Translations under genes and position numbers: made by a program
Shown here: positions 14,009 to 26,919 of the stretch, piece after piece
Layout of the letters: the number at the start of each line of letters is the position of its first letter
How positions within the stretch are numbered: position 1 is the first letter of the stretch
The notes under the pieces: generated by a model
Database searches by the model: none
What the model was told of the DNA's origin: nothing
Seen by the model: the letters and a program-made list of their open reading frames with translations, nothing else
NCBI GenBank assembly: GCA_003640385.1
Contig: RCAB01000106.1
Location: 62,001 to 126,000, forward strand
Direction of reading: 5' to 3'
DNA length: 64,000 nucleotides
DNA from: Setaria digitata
Taxonomy: Eukaryota; Nematoda; Chromadorea; Rhabditida; Setariidae

Positions 14009-15052
14009 TCTGAAAATCCTCTCTAGTGAGAAAAAGAACTGTTGTTTAAAAATTCCGCAGCTTGAAATCATGCGTAAATTCAGCCAAGGATTTAGTCATA
14101 CTGCTACTTCCAGTAAGACTAAATAACATGAACTATAAAAATGAAACGACTTGTCTGAGGCATAATACCTCATTCAAATATTGAAGACATATCCAAGATA
14201 ATACCCTGTGGGAGATATTACTATGGAAAATTTTAAGAAACAGATTTACACAGAGTTATTAATCGATGGGTCCAGTCCAACTAATTCAATTAACATCTTG
14301 CAGGAAAAAAAGACAAGCACTTAATCTTTTGCGGAAAACACAAAAATAACGCGGCCGCGGCTGAATAAATAAATAGAAAACCATTTTTAATATTATTGAA
14401 GAATTCTCTGATCGGAATTTCCCTTCCCACTAGTCATACAAAAAACATAATTGTAGGAAGAAAGTTGAGATTTAATTCTAGCAAATAGATGACATGCATT
14501 TCCGGTTGTCATCCTACGGAACTGCCATCGAATGGCAGGATATTGTTTTTACTGCGATACATGGAAAGGATTAGGGAAGATATCAGCTAAGAAAGAATTA
14601 AATTCTGGACTAGCAAGGGCTAAACCAAAATAGACTAAGCCAAAATGAAAACTGACAATTCGAATTCGATTTTTATTACTTCCAGAAGTGATATATTAAG
14701 ATGGTCATCAGCCCTCAAGAAAGTAAGAAAGCATCGGAAAGAAATGACCTGGAGAATGGGAATTTAAAATATAATTTGGTGATGTGAGATGTTACGTGCA
14801 AGGCGCAACACACTGTTGACGATATACGGAAGGATATTCCTCCGAAACGAGGAAGCGATTTCAGAATTTGCACACGACGTGAACAGAAGTAATCAGTGTT
14901 CATGTTTTGTAGAAATCGGCCCCAAAAAATCAGATAATCAGATCATTGCGCTCAGAATCTAGATCAGTTCCGAACGGACTGTTCATCTTGTTTGGGATTT
15001 CAGATCACTACGCGTGACCTCTCATGTCACTCGTTACTGCTACTTTCAACTG
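14009..15052. other. Upstream region of the Tudor operon
   Basis: This is the presumed promoter and outron of the operon. The TTTTCAG at 14009-14016 (minus) directly precedes the ATG. A 62-codon minus frame at 14903-14715 has no recognisable features, and I see no convincing exon here. Confidence 0.4.
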
Positions 15053-15590
15053 TTAAAGCGACGCCCTCAACGCAGTATGCCAGGAGATCTGTCCGTTCTT
15101 GAGTTTACCAAACGGACAAAGTAAAGAAAGATAATTTCGCCAAAATAGGTGTCGCTGTTGTCCGTCGCAATCCCTACATTTCGAGTTATTGTCCGTCAGA
15201 ATTATCACAGGCTGATTCCTTGCAGCAGCAACTCCTGAATCTGCTGGTGCTTCCAGTAATCTTTGCTTATTTAACATTTGGATGTCAATGTCTGCCATAT
15301 CTACTGTACTTATGATCAGGAACTACGTCGAGTACCTCACACTCAGTATTGTCTCTTCGGAAACAAGCTGTAGTAGATCCTTGATGCAGACATTTCTAGC
15401 TCCTGATAAGCTAATACTTGATATCTCATCATCAGTGCACTATTCCATTATCACTTTTGGAAAGCTCACGGTTGTTTGCTAGGTGTTCGTCGACGTTTGT
15501 ATTTGACGTAATATTTTAGGAGATCACGCCGGATCTTCATGGGTATTTTATCCTGCCAGTTGTTTTTCGTGTTATCAGAGTGAACCGAAA
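15053..15590 (-). CDS. Unidentified gene, 3' exons (three segments in consistent phase)
   Basis: Three segments on the minus strand chain with matching phases: 15590-15470 (contains DKIPMKIRRDLLKYYVKYKR and ends at GTGAGC), 15416-15343 (LSGARNVCIKDLLQLVSEE) and 15291-15053 (DIQMLNKQRLLEAPADSG, stop TAA). The first is strongly basic (KYKRRR). The last ends in a Cys-containing stretch, KCRDCDGQQ. I do not recognise the protein. Several acceptors are non-ideal (ATCAAG, GGCAG), so the chain could be wrong even though each segment reads like coding sequence. The 5' part would lie at higher coordinates. Confidence 0.35.
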
Positions 15591-16401
15591 CTGTTCAGTA
15601 TGATGATTAGTTTGGGAATAAAATCATGCTTCTCTACAATATATTACCTCTTATTCGTCTTCATACTTAAAATTTTATTCCTATTCTATACTGTCTCTCA
15701 TGTCATCAGTTTTATCTTTCACTCGTGCGTCCTTACACTTCAGTTTCAAGTCGAATTTCACCTGATACGTTAATATTTGAGTTTTTTGCTATGTTTCATT
15801 TTGCCTTGATTTTTTTCGCTACATTTACTTTTCTGCTTGCTATAGCTAAGTTTCCGATCTTATATTTTATCATTTCATTGTGCATGCTCGTCGTTTTTGG
15901 TAACCATCACGATTAAAACATCCGTCCCTCCTTGTGATTTTTTAGATGTAGTTGAGTTCTGCTCTTTAAATTTGTAACTAATGAATTTATCTGCAATTTG
16001 TTGCCTAATCTAAATTCAAGCTTACCTGTTGGGCACTCAGGTGCTTTGCTTGATCTGAACTTCTCTCTTCAGATTAGTTCAGATTCGAGGTTTTTCAGGC
16101 TTATAAATTATGGAATGCCTGAAGGAGTCATGAAATTTTCTGCTAGTCCAGTAATTAAGATGAGAATATTTTCTTTTTCAAGTGTTCTTTTGAACAGTGA
16201 TAGGTGAGGATTCGTAGCTATGGAGGAGTATATTAAAGGTTAGGGATAGTGGAAGGTCATCAGTTCTTCGATACTAGTGGTATAAAGGCAGAATAAGATG
16301 GACGGAGTTTGAAGTTCATTCATGGAAAAACCCCAAGAGCAAAGTGTCTAACATATTTCATTTCATAAGCTTTTTGGATGTTGGAATTTCATTTCTCCCG
16401 C

Positions 16402-16860
16402 TTAGCTTTTCGCTTATTCCAAACGTCAAGAACTCTAGGAGTGTTAGTGGCGGTGATAAGAAAATCAGTGAGTGGATGCTGCGGAAACCTTTCAGATCGA
16501 TTCCAGCTTTACCGGACAGTGTGCATCCGTCTTAGAGTTTCTGAACTGAATTACACATTTTTGGGAAAATATTGTCTTGGAGCCGTTCCCTGCACTCTGA
16601 ATGTTTTCTAATTAGAGACATCATCTTGACTTCTGCGTGATGGTAGTAGAAAGATGACGGCTTCTTCCACGTTCAGGAGGTCCAATACGGACTCTGAATG
16701 GACGTGTAGCATCTCTTCTCACACGTTCAATTTTATTATGCAGGGAGCGTCCCATCAAACGGCATTATTTGACTTTTTGCTGAAGGAGGACATTCCGACT
16801 GCGCCAAAAAGATGTAGTATTTTTTGACATATTACAGCATGTGATATTAAGGGAAACTTG
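16402..16860 (-). other. Open coding-like segments, unresolved (possible decayed gene)
   Basis: On the minus strand one frame at about 16830-16640 reads MSKNTTSFWRSRNVLL, then hits an in-frame TAA, and continues in the same frame with LHNKIERVRRDATRPFRVRI and GPPERGRSRHLS before a TGA. A second segment (about 16485-16402) follows a TTCCGCAG acceptor-like site and ends RVLDVWNKRKAKREK and stop. The basic composition looks like protein, but the internal stop means either an unrecognised intron or a pseudogene. No family recognised. Confidence 0.3.
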
Positions 16861-17451
16861 GGACGAGTGAAGGTAGAACTTCGCGATTTCTTATTCTGAA
16901 CAGAACGGATATCAAAAATTTGCTTTGTAGAAGCATATTCGAAAATATGTCCTAAATCAATTCTTTTCCATTTCTCTAACAGCTTTTCCTTATTTTCGCT
17001 AAAATGTAAAATTTTCTTTCAGTTTTCTAAAGCAGAAAATGCTGCATTATATAAGTACGAATGTTTCCATGGGTGACAAGTAAATCCCAGTACCTGGAAT
17101 TAATTCATTTCTTCCTAAACTAGCCGTGTAGTTTAATCTAATGTATCGAAATCTTTACTCTTTCCTCAGCTGCAAATATCATTCCCACTGACAGCTGCGA
17201 ACTAAATCAACACAACTAACAGTTTGTCTCAGGTGAGCGGAAGATGTGCTGAGTCGTTGAAAAAGCAGCTAGCAGTAGTAATTTCTAATTAGCATCGTTT
17301 CGGTAGTAATTTCTAATTAGCATGAAATCCCCTCATCATAGCATTTGAGAGTGCACAAATCGTCTCGTTGTACTTAACCTCCCGAAGTTATTTTAGAACA
17401 CTGAAGAGACTGGTAAATACCGGGGGAATTCTTGAGTGAAATTAATCCCAC

Positions 17452-18452
17452 CGCAGTAAAAGAATGGCGAAGCTCCCAGAGCGAGGTAAGCTAATATCCG
17501 CTTTATGCAAACTGTCATTACAGATCGTCAAATCGATTTGCCCCATTGTCTAACCAAGCATACTTCTTCCTTTGCCTCCTCACCCTCACTCTCCATGCTC
17601 TCCCTCATTTTTCGCACATCTTTTAAGCCTTGTCCTCTCTGCTTCCACTATATTCTTAGCCGAGAGGTAACTGTTATGCAGCACCTCTCCGATCCAGAAA
17701 TTTCTTTTCATCTTATCATTTTCACAAGTACTTCAACTGATAAGAAGTTTTGTGGAGCCATGCAGAGATGAGGGAGGAATAGCAAGTAACGCTAGATCTC
17801 TCCTGTGATCCGGAATCCGGAAGGAGAGTTAAAAAGAGTTACCTTTAGCTTTAGGGATGATGTGGAAGTGAACTTAATTGAAACGAAATAAGTTCCGATA
17901 AAAGGTATATTTTATGGAAATACGTTCTATTTATCATTCTGTTTGACTTTTACATTCAAAAAAGATTTGAAAAAATTGAAGCGTTTCTACGAAGTGATGC
18001 GTGCAGTTGTAAAACTTAACGATGACGTTTAACGGTTCAAATTTATTGCAAAAGTAATAATTATTTCATCGGAATAGATCCTTCTTTTCTTCCCTATATG
18101 CATATAATAATACATCATTTCGAGTAACTGAATATTGGTTCACCTTTAAAATTCACACCAGAATGTTGAATATTGGCGACTTGTTTGTCAGCAAGAGGAA
18201 AAATGTGCTAATTCGAAATCAGTAGAACTTAATGATTAGTAATATCTAAATTCTGATTACTTATTGAAGAATATATGGATTTCAACTTGTCGAACTTCCG
18301 TCTCTGTCCAATCTTGCATCATTCCATGCGGTCAGCATTAGATATCGCGATAAATCTTATTAGTTCTTAAAATTGCTCATCAGTTATCTTTACTTTTCAG
18401 CCGTATTTTCACCGGTCTTTGCCTTTATTCTTCCGTCAATATTTTCTTCCAT
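17452..18452 (-). CDS. Unidentified gene, 5' exons (three segments in consistent phase)
   Basis: Three minus-strand segments join in phase: 18452-18394 (starts MEENIDGRIKAKTGE, donor GTAAAG), 17730-17590 (KMKRNFWIGEVLHNSYLSAK, then Glu/Arg/Lys-rich, donor GTGAGG) and 17511-17452 (LHKADISLPRSGSFAIL, preceded by GACAG, donor GTGGGA). The chain is open for 86 codons and must continue at lower coordinates, possibly into the segments at 16.4-16.9 or 15.0-15.6 kb. The plus strand is also open here (17505-17771) but reads Ser/Leu/Phe-rich, the usual shadow of a Glu/Lys-rich gene. No domain recognised. Confidence 0.35.
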
Positions 18453-18644
18453 GAGAATTATTCGAACAGTTTATCCAAAGATTTCCGTAGTCTTGCAGCT
18501 TTTCTAAGGCAAAGGTCCAAGTATATTGGACTCAGACATCGCATTTAATTATGCAGAAAAACTGAAGTACAAAAGATTTCGTTCTGAGCTTTAAATATAT
18601 GGTCATCAGGATCTTATGGGAGGAATCCCGGGGAAATTCTTATA

Positions 18645-18832
18645 TTACTTCCTCAAGTTCATATGCGCTGTATAGATAATTCCTTTTTTGCTTCTGTCAT
18701 TGTTTCGATCCCATTCATTGTTAATAAATTTAAGAATCGGCATATCTGAGCAGCGAATAGATATAAGGTTTGTGAAGTTTCTATTGAGAATATTCGTTTG
18801 ACATTTTAAACTTTCAAAAGCTTGAAACTTGA
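18645..18832 (-). other. Possible isolated exon
   Basis: This minus-strand open segment is flanked by AG-type acceptors (ATTCAAG and TTTCAAG near 18830) and a GTAATA donor at the end (18650). It reads FINNEWDRNNDRSKKGIIYT near its C-terminal half. It has no recognised homology and may belong to the unresolved gene(s) of the 15-21 kb block. Confidence 0.25.
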
Positions 18833-19549
18833 ATATCAAAACGCAACACTTTATTTTTTTTCTTTCCTACTTAACAAAATTTCTTGAAAATTTGAAAAGT
18901 GCGGCTCTTCGTTTAAAAAAAAAAAAAAGGAAAGATGAAATGTAGCAAAAGTAATTAATTATCACGTTATACATAATTTCCTATTTTTTCAGCACATTTA
19001 GTTGATTAGATTTTTTTCTTCGATATTTTTATCCCTGATTAGAAAATCAGATGGAAAATATCAGGCATCTTTCATTTTACAGGGAATAATATTTGTCAAG
19101 CTGCTATATCTGACTATTTTATGAATTCTTATATAAAAGTTGCCATTTCTTTAATGCTCAATGTTCCAAGTATTTAATTTCTAATTATTGGTAAGCTGAT
19201 ATTTTGTAAGCAATGGTGTGGGATTTAAGAGGATTTCATTGTGTCTGTTAGGTAAACCTTGAAAAGTTAAATTACAATTCTGGCAGTTTTTATAAGAAAA
19301 TCAAGAAGCCGAAGTTGAGGATTATATATATTAGTGAGTGTTGTGCATTTTTGAAATGCAATTTCAGTACTAGTTTAGGATTCTAGATTCTTTTTCTCGC
19401 CAGTTCTACTTAATATTATATTCTTTACCAAATAATTTTCGGAGGGATATGATATTTGATGTAAATATCATCAAATTTATAGGACTTCTTTCACATCCAA
19501 GCAAACATCTGTGCAGCTTACTTTTACCATTTGAAATACTGGCATCTCT

Positions 19550-19697
19550 TTATATAGGTAAATGAATATGGAAGATAGTATAAGTTCCCTGAATCACTTT
19601 AGCATTATCCAGGCTGATTACTAGAGCTGGAATGGCTGCATACATCTGTAACCACTGTTCAAAAATCCGTTCCACTATGCGGTTGCTCGATATTTGA
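19550..19697 (-). other. Coding-like open segment ending in a stop
   Basis: This minus-strand frame reads RIVERIFEQWLQMYAAIPAL and then VISLDNAKVIQGTYTIF before TAA. It begins just after a TTTAAATAG that could be an acceptor. An overlapping frame immediately upstream (ISDRLYICSGVLNL) is preceded by a good TCTTCCAG acceptor, so the true splicing is unclear. No family recognised. Confidence 0.3.
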
Positions 19698-20158
19698 AGA
19701 TTTTTTTCTATTTAAATTCAGTACGCCAGAGCAAATGTAGAGACGGTCAGATATTCTGGAAGAATTGAGAAATTTACTTGATTAAAGTTAGGAAGGTAGT
19801 TTTGCCAGATTTCCAGGAATAGGCAGTGCAAGCATTCAGGTCATTGTGAATCAGACACAGACATGAAATAAAGTGCAGTTGCACATTTGAGATATTAAGA
19901 CCATCAGTTGTGGATATATCAGAATAATGGATTGGTGATATTCAACCCTTCAATGGGTGCATACATCATTATGGCTAACATTCAACTCAATTCTCAAAGC
20001 TTTTCGTGTTCTTAAGTCAGTCACGACATTCCGAGTGAAGATTGGAATGCTTAGTGTTAGTTCACTGTGTCCGTTATGACTTCATTACCTATCATAGGAT
20101 TCCTCAACCCCTGGTCTCCTCAGTCTTTTTCGTATTGCTGTAAATGTCACATACCTAC

Positions 20159-20274
20159 CAGTTTCTTAATAAAATTGCCTGAGGAAAGACATTGCAGTTC
20201 AGTTGGTCTAACAACAACCGCCAATTCAGCAGATCATTCCGACTATATTTTCTTTTTCCCCAACTTATCTCAAC
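20159..20274 (-). other. Possible exon with YxxxxLL motif
   Basis: This minus-strand segment is bounded by TTTACCTCAG upstream and GTAGGTATG downstream. The only open frame reads EISWGKRKYSRNDLLNWRLL, then LDQLNCNVFPQAIL. The opposite strand is also open (20067-20279) and also has a GT at its edge, so strand choice is not certain. YSRNDLL fits the eIF4E-binding pattern Y-x4-L-hydrophobic, but a single short motif proves nothing. Confidence 0.28.
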
Positions 20275-20389
20275 CTGAGGTAAATTTTTTTTGTCGTTAT
20301 TTTAGCAATTTTCACTGTTCAAAGTCATTTGATTTCGACCTTTTATAGCGGTGACACAATTGACGGAACATTCGCTATATTTTTTGAAC

Positions 20390-20919
20390 TTAAGCAAATT
20401 GGTATAGCTGCAGAAGTTCAGCAATCACTTCATCATATTTGATATTAATGTTAGTGTCAGTGTTTTCTCTCATCTTTGTCATTAGTATTTTCTGCTTACT
20501 AAAATTCAATTTTTCCAATACAGTTTTTTTCTCGTTTTGGTAGAAAATTTACTATTGTGTTCCATTATCTTCCGCAAATGAAAGTGTAATATACGGTAAG
20601 AGGATGGGCCATTATTAGATTCAGGATGTTTCAGTTTCAGTTCAGTTTTCATCAGTTCTTGGAATAGGAAAAATGGAAAATTCGTTAGGGGGAAGCTTAC
20701 TTTTAGGCCTTTTGCTTGTCACAAAAACTAATTTCGAACAATTCTCAAGTGTCATTTGAATTGTAATGTGTCCGGTTCTGGCTGTTGTATATACTGTTTG
20801 AATTTTGAAGCACTGTCATTTTGTTGCGAGTGTGGAGGGCGAGTCATGCAGCTGGTATCCAATTTTACTGTAACGGAAATACTTGATGAAATTCGTAATT
20901 CTATTGGATTATTTACCAT
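20390..20919 (-). CDS. Possible small multi-exon gene, unidentified
   Basis: Segments on the minus strand: 20919-20795 (starts MVNNPIELRISSSISV, donor GTATAT), a short KRPK piece near 20715, a KLMKTELKLKHPESNN piece near 20650, and 20498-20390 after a GAATTTTAG acceptor (KQKILMTKMRENTDTN, then KYDEVIAELLQLYQFA, stop TAA). The first three junctions agree in phase; the last does not, so an exon or border is missing. A plus-strand frame (20756-20989) overlaps the first exon and reads as a Cys-rich protein, which could be the true coding strand instead. Confidence 0.25.
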
Positions 20920-21100
20920 CCGCTCTCGTTTGAGCAGATGTTCAGAGGGCCAAAACAATGGTGGTGACACAGACGACGGACGACTTTAGTTAGGAAAAAT
21001 AGAGTGAAATTGAAGAGATGGGATGTCGAGATTGGGGTCAAAGTTTGTTGGGATCGGAGCCAGGTCCTTCACCCAGTGACCGATCGTGTTTGCTTATCGC

Positions 21101-22702
21101 TCAGACACAGCTCGGTACCACAGGGTAGATGAACAAGCTCATGCAATGATAAGTTAGTTCGGTTTGGATGTGCTGCTTTCCGAAATTCTTCATTCCAGGA
21201 TCAGTGATTTTTCCTTGTAAGTTGTCCAATTTGTACTCTGAAATAAAAAAATAACCAATTGAAAAATTTCAATAGTTCTCATAAAAATGGCAACAAAAGT
21301 AACCTACTGATACTACTAATCACTGATAAGAAAGTACACAAATGTGATATCTGTATTTTGCCAGTGAAATCTCAGATTAAAACCGAAATTCATAAAGAAA
21401 TGAAAAATCTATCCGGCGAGTGAACTCATCGGATGCCGGTTACTTTTAAAGTAAACGTACACCGTTTCAACAACACGAAATTTCCATTATTCTGTCATAA
21501 TCCATTTAAACGTTTACTCACGTAACAACCCACACGTTAGAATTGCCTATGTAATTTTGGTAACCCAAAAATAGTTTGCGTCAATAGTTTCTCGATCTCT
21601 GTCCTCAGCTCTAAACTTCCTCAGTAATTACCTTGAAGAAATGTATTATAAAGGGGTATATATAAACTTCCTTTTATAATGCAAGTAGTTTGATTTACTT
21701 TTAGCACCAAAGAAAACCTCAACGATTCTTAAAAAGATGAGATATTCATAAAGAAAGATTTACTTAAGCCCATTTCATTTCCAACAAATGCACTGAGCGG
21801 TATAATTCGTCATGAAGTAATAAAACTCTGAAACGAAATTGAATGGAGAGGTGCTTTCAAAGGAGGCTTACAAGTCGGTATAATAATTTCACGAAAAAAA
21901 GTATTATGGAAGGAAATGTGTCCTATAATACCACCCAGTCTAGATAAATCGATTACTAATCACTTTGTTTCCTCTTAAATGAGCTTTTTCAAATTTTATT
22001 TCCAAAGAAATTCGGCTCTCAAAGTAACAACTAGTTTAATTTTAAGCATTGGCTCTTCGGGTATTTTCAAGGTTATTTCTCTCATATAATAGATTTCAAA
22101 TATTTGGCCTCGATAGTTTCTGATCAATATTATTAAAATTGATATCAAATTTGAATAGTTTAATTTACGCTGTAGACGGGATCAGAATACGGTAAATTTG
22201 TGGAAAAAAGGTTGCGCGATAACCAATAGCTTCTTCCCTAAATGTAGGTGAAGTATTTTTATTCTCGATAACTCTCACATAATCACAATTGTAATGATAT
22301 GTATTAGGCAAATAATAATGATAAAAGTGAAAGAAACACAAAATTATCTAATTCATTAGGTAAAGAACTACACTAGCTGTATGCTGACTGATAAGATTTG
22401 TAGTCTATTTAGCATGATTTCTCTCTTGAGAGCTTCCTGTACAATGTGAATGCTCACACTTGCTCAGATGGTAGACAGATATGTCAAACTTTCCTTATAT
22501 TGTGGTTAGACAAGTCAGATGTTTAATAACCCCACTGATAAGCGCGTTTACCAGTGTGAATCAGTTAAACAGGTAAGTAATAAAGACGAAAATCGCAACA
22601 GCCTACCTTGACTACCATAATGCGAGATGGAGTTGTAGTGTTCCTTGGTGAAAATGCCCAAAATGCAGGGAAATTCACATTCTGACGGGCTGTGCGCAAC
22701 AT
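21101..22702 (-). CDS. Possible two-exon gene for a 76-residue protein
   Basis: Exon 1 (22702-22607) starts at ATG about 45 bp after an ACTTTCAG spliced-leader-like acceptor and encodes 32 residues (MLRTARQNVNFPAFWAFSPR, then NTTTPSRIMVVK), ending at donor GTAGGC in phase 0. Exon 2 (21235-21101) encodes YKLDNLQGKITDPGMKNFGK and 24 more residues to a TGA. The acceptor is TTTCAGAG; using the first AG instead gives a shorter 15-residue end. The intron is about 1.37 kb and could hide another exon. The basic, aromatic N-terminus could be a mitochondrial presequence. I do not recognise the family. Confidence 0.35.
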
Positions 22703-23566
22703 ATCACCGCTACAGGGATTGCAACCGGTGAAAACTTACTTGAATTAGTCTGAAAGTTCACTTAGCTATAGAACTCTGCGAAATAAAGCCCAGCGATACT
22801 TCTAACGAATGATAATGATTGCTTGCACAGCTCCAATGCAGACAGACTTATATCAATGATAAGAATAGTTCAATTTCACCTTTAATTAAAATTCAATCTT
22901 GAAGCAGTCAGTCAGCGACCACAGGTTACAGAAGATGGAAAACAGTAGCACCAGCAAACTTCCATGTTACGATCTGGTCAGTTTAACGTTCTAGAAATGT
23001 CCAACCTCCTCGAAAATATCTTCGGATGCAAAGAAAAAGTCAATCAGATGCCTAAAAACAAGACTTTTCGTTCGTGTACATTAAGGCTATGCATGATTAC
23101 TGTAACTAATGACAACAATCCCTGAAATAATGATTTAATTAGCAATATAATCTTGAGACAAAAATCCGTTAAGGATCATTTATGAATATGATGAATACAA
23201 GTTCACCGGTAACAATGGTAAGACCGAATTTAGGCTAATCAATTATCTTGTCAAGTTATATTTTTGTTCCTTTCCTTTCATGTTATTTTATAACGTAATA
23301 ATTAGTTACAAGTACTCGAGTCTATCGTACTCTATTAATTGGAATATAGCAAACAAATTATAATGGAATTGGAAAGAAGTGTGGTTGGAAAAATCGGATG
23401 AGAAAAATGAATTGAAATTTATTTTTCTTTTTGAATCCAATTTGACATTCTCTCTCCTTCTTCTTCCTCCTCAAATGATGCTTATATTTGCCGAATTTTA
23501 TGATTCTCCGAACACTGTAACATTAATGAGCTCTTTACTTTTTTCTTCTTCCCTCCCTCCTCCTCC

Positions 23567-23588
23567 TCTCTCTCTCTCTCTCTCTCTC
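23567..23588. repeat. (TC)n microsatellite
   Basis: Eleven TC units lie within a longer pyrimidine tract (about 23440-23590). Confidence 0.95.
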
Positions 23589-26500
23589 CGGTACTGCTTT
23601 TTACCCATTATCCCTAGTCTGTTTACTCTCTTCTTAATTCTTTATTATTGATAAGGCATATATCATCTTACTGATAGTGATAAAAAGGAAAAAAAATTAC
23701 TTTTATAACGAAAGGTAAAAACTTCAAAAATTATCCTCCACGATGAATTGTTCTTTATGGCTAAAATTTCAAATGTAAAATGAATGCTGCGAAGTTGTTA
23801 TAACCCTTAATTATTAGGAGAAACTAGAAGAAGGTAATGAAAACTAAAAAAAAAAAATGCTATAACCATAATTGTTAGTGTTAATAGGAAAGGGAGGAAA
23901 ATACAAATACTTTCCATTTTAGGAATATATTTTTATTAGTTTGTTTCCTGTCGAAGGTAAAGCATGAACAAGCTCAAATCACTCATAATTATTTGAAAAA
24001 AAAAAAACAAATTTAACTTTAGTAAATTAATAAATGAAACAGAAGGAGAAAAAAATCTAGTTGCTAGAATCGAACCGAAACTAGTGTTTAAAAAAAAAAA
24101 AAACATTTACTTGTTAACAAGTCGCCAAAAAAGTTTAAGATGGTAAACTAAATTAAACTGTTAAATAAGATCAGTCTAGGACTTCAAATTTGACTGAGAA
24201 GTATTTGATTGAAGATTTTCCAATCTTCATGTCTCCAAACCGTAAAATTTCACAGTAGATGTAAAACGGACGAGTTCTACAAATGATCGTTAAAAAATTC
24301 AATGTCAACATTTCGTTTAGTTAAGTTTAAGCCGGAAAGTCAAATTTCTTTATAACTATTTCTGAGAAAAAAAAAATTTTTGATGAAAAGGCATTTCACC
24401 AAATTTTTTTTTGCCGTATTTTGATTTTACTTCCAAATGTTGTAAATATTTGCCTTTAGTTAAATTCATTTTATAAGATGATTTTTTTCTCTTTTTTTTC
24501 AAAGACTTTGGAATTCTAATTTCAGTTATTCGGTATAAAGCCAATAATTCTGGTGTGATATAAATTCTATTCACTATGGACTGAAAATCCATAAAAATGA
24601 TGGGAAGGTGGAAGGTAAAAACAGCAGTGATAGGAAGGAATGAAGGAAATTTCACAGGGAAACTAAGATTCATTGTGATTCAATTTTTAATTCTTGTTTA
24701 TCATCTGGTCCAGTGATAATATCAGCTAATATTTATGCGAGCATGAAAACTATTTATTTTCTTCGATTATACAGTACAATTCTAAGAATCCATCGATAAT
24801 CTAAAACTATAAAAAGAGACTTAAGTGAAAAAAAGATTTCAGCAAATGGCATTAAAAAGATTGAAATACTCGAAGGGAGAAAAAAGTGATAAATTAAAAG
24901 AAGAATGCTTTTTTCCTCTATGACTCGATTCCATTTCAGCGGTATTTTGTAACCTCCAAGTTTACATATAATTTACGGCTCATTAAGCTGAAAATGTTCT
25001 ATCATTTGTGAATCTGAGAATACTATGCAAAATTTTAAATGTCCCATTAAGATTTGAAAATAAATTGAAGCCTAAAACCTTAAAGCAATTGCAAACATCA
25101 TCAGCACAGCAACAGCTTTATCACTTTGTAGCCTTGAAAATTATCAAACTCAAAGTAGTAATATTTGTATATAAATAGTTTTCTCCTGGCTATATTTTCA
25201 AGAAATTTAAACTCCAAAGATTAAAAAGCAATCAAGTTTTGGAAGGAAAACAAAACTACACTGCTTAAAAAATAATGCTCATGCATTTGCAATCTAATTG
25301 CTATTAATTTAAATATTCGGAAACAGAAGAATAAGATTAAATTGTCGAATGCTTTGGTCTTGCACCACTATACAGTGGAATTTAAAATTTTGAAAGTTAG
25401 AATTAGTCTGGGAAACATCTAATTTATATGTAGCATAACAATCTAAGTGCTATTAATTCAAATGAAAAGAATAATATCAGCCTGTCAAGTGCTTTCATAC
25501 TTACATATCTAATACCATACGGTGAAATTTAAAATCCTCTAACCGTCAAAGTATTATTACCTCAGATGAATTTTTCTTCCTTAAGCTTTTGAATCGAGTT
25601 TGTTGAGTATTTTGCAATGAAAAAAAAAAGGGAACTAAAAGGTATGCGCATTTAGATGCCTGCAAAGGCAAAATTTTGTTTGCACTTCAAAATGGCAAAC
25701 AAATCTTAAATTTATCAGTCTTGATGTTCAATTTTATAAATTTGTCCATACAGTGTTTCAAAATTCAACACTTCATGCAGATCTTAAAAAAACAGAAAAA
25801 AACAAAATTTGAACAAGATTATCTAGGTGTAAAAAAAAGTCACAAAATCATTAAGATATAAATCACTAATATTTGAAAATTGGTGTGTAACGTGAATGAA
25901 ATTTTTTTTTCAAAGAGTTTATAAATGTGAACTCTTAAGTTTGCTCAACTCAGCTGAAGAAAAATTGCAAAACGAAGAAAAAGAACAAGGAAATCATCGT
26001 AGTACAAAAACTTTGGCAACTGATAGTTGATAATTAGTAAGAACTTAAAAGAATTTACAGACATGAAGTGTTCTTTTTCTCGACTCATTCGTTTTTAAAT
26101 ATGAATTTATTGGAAGGACATAGAATACTTCGTATAGATGACGGATTTAAATTTCTATAAATCTGTACAGAGATAACTTTGTGTGATTATCATTGAGATG
26201 ATTTGTTCCCTTTACAAAACTTCATCAATACTTTTTACCATCTTCCATTCATAACTCCCAACCACACACCTTCACCTGCTTCATACAATCATATATATGT
26301 CTACATTTAAGCAACCTAGAAAATATTTGAAATGCAAAAATTAACAAATTTAAAATTCTTTGAATTGAGAAATTTGAAACTGTCAGATCGTGCTACCACT
26401 GCTGCTGCTGCTGTGGCTGTTGCTGTAATGTCAGTCATTTCTCAGCTCTGAACTTGTCCATTATGAAAAGTATTTGGAAGAAATTGATGAAAAAGGGTAG

Positions 26501-26919
26501 TAGCGTTAAAAGTGGAAGATGCTACAGCTCGTAAATTATTTCCGGGATGCCGGCCCGCTTCTTTGATGCAAAAATTTACGACTCACATAAAAAATGAAAA
26601 TGAAAAAGAAAAGAAATTTTTGAGATAACAACCCCGCGAAATCTTTTTGCCAGCATCTTTTGCTTACCTGTGTCACTACTACAACTACTAGTATTCACAG
26701 TTCCCTCAAACAAAGAATAGAATGGAAGTTCATCTCCTCACCTTTCTGAAAAAAACTAACAAAGGAGTTAGTTAGTTACTTCTGCATGAGGAGAGATGAA
26801 AAATTTTCATATAATTTGTCCTTTGAAATGGGCAGAAAAAACACTTTTATATCTTTTTTTCCGTGTAAATTGCACGGAAAAAAAGACGGAAATTGAGGAA
26901 AAATGAAAAAAGAAGAGAG

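Noticed and set aside
17464..17771. Plus-strand two-exon gene starting ATGGCGAAGC
   Set aside because: The intron would be only 38 bp and exon 2 reads Ser/Leu/Phe-rich, the shadow of the Glu/Lys-rich minus-strand segment.
23379..23651. 90-codon plus-strand frame
   Set aside because: The Ser/Leu/Pro run is produced by the TC microsatellite.
24356..24673. 105-codon minus-strand frame
   Set aside because: Lys/Phe-rich AT-driven composition with no splice or domain support.
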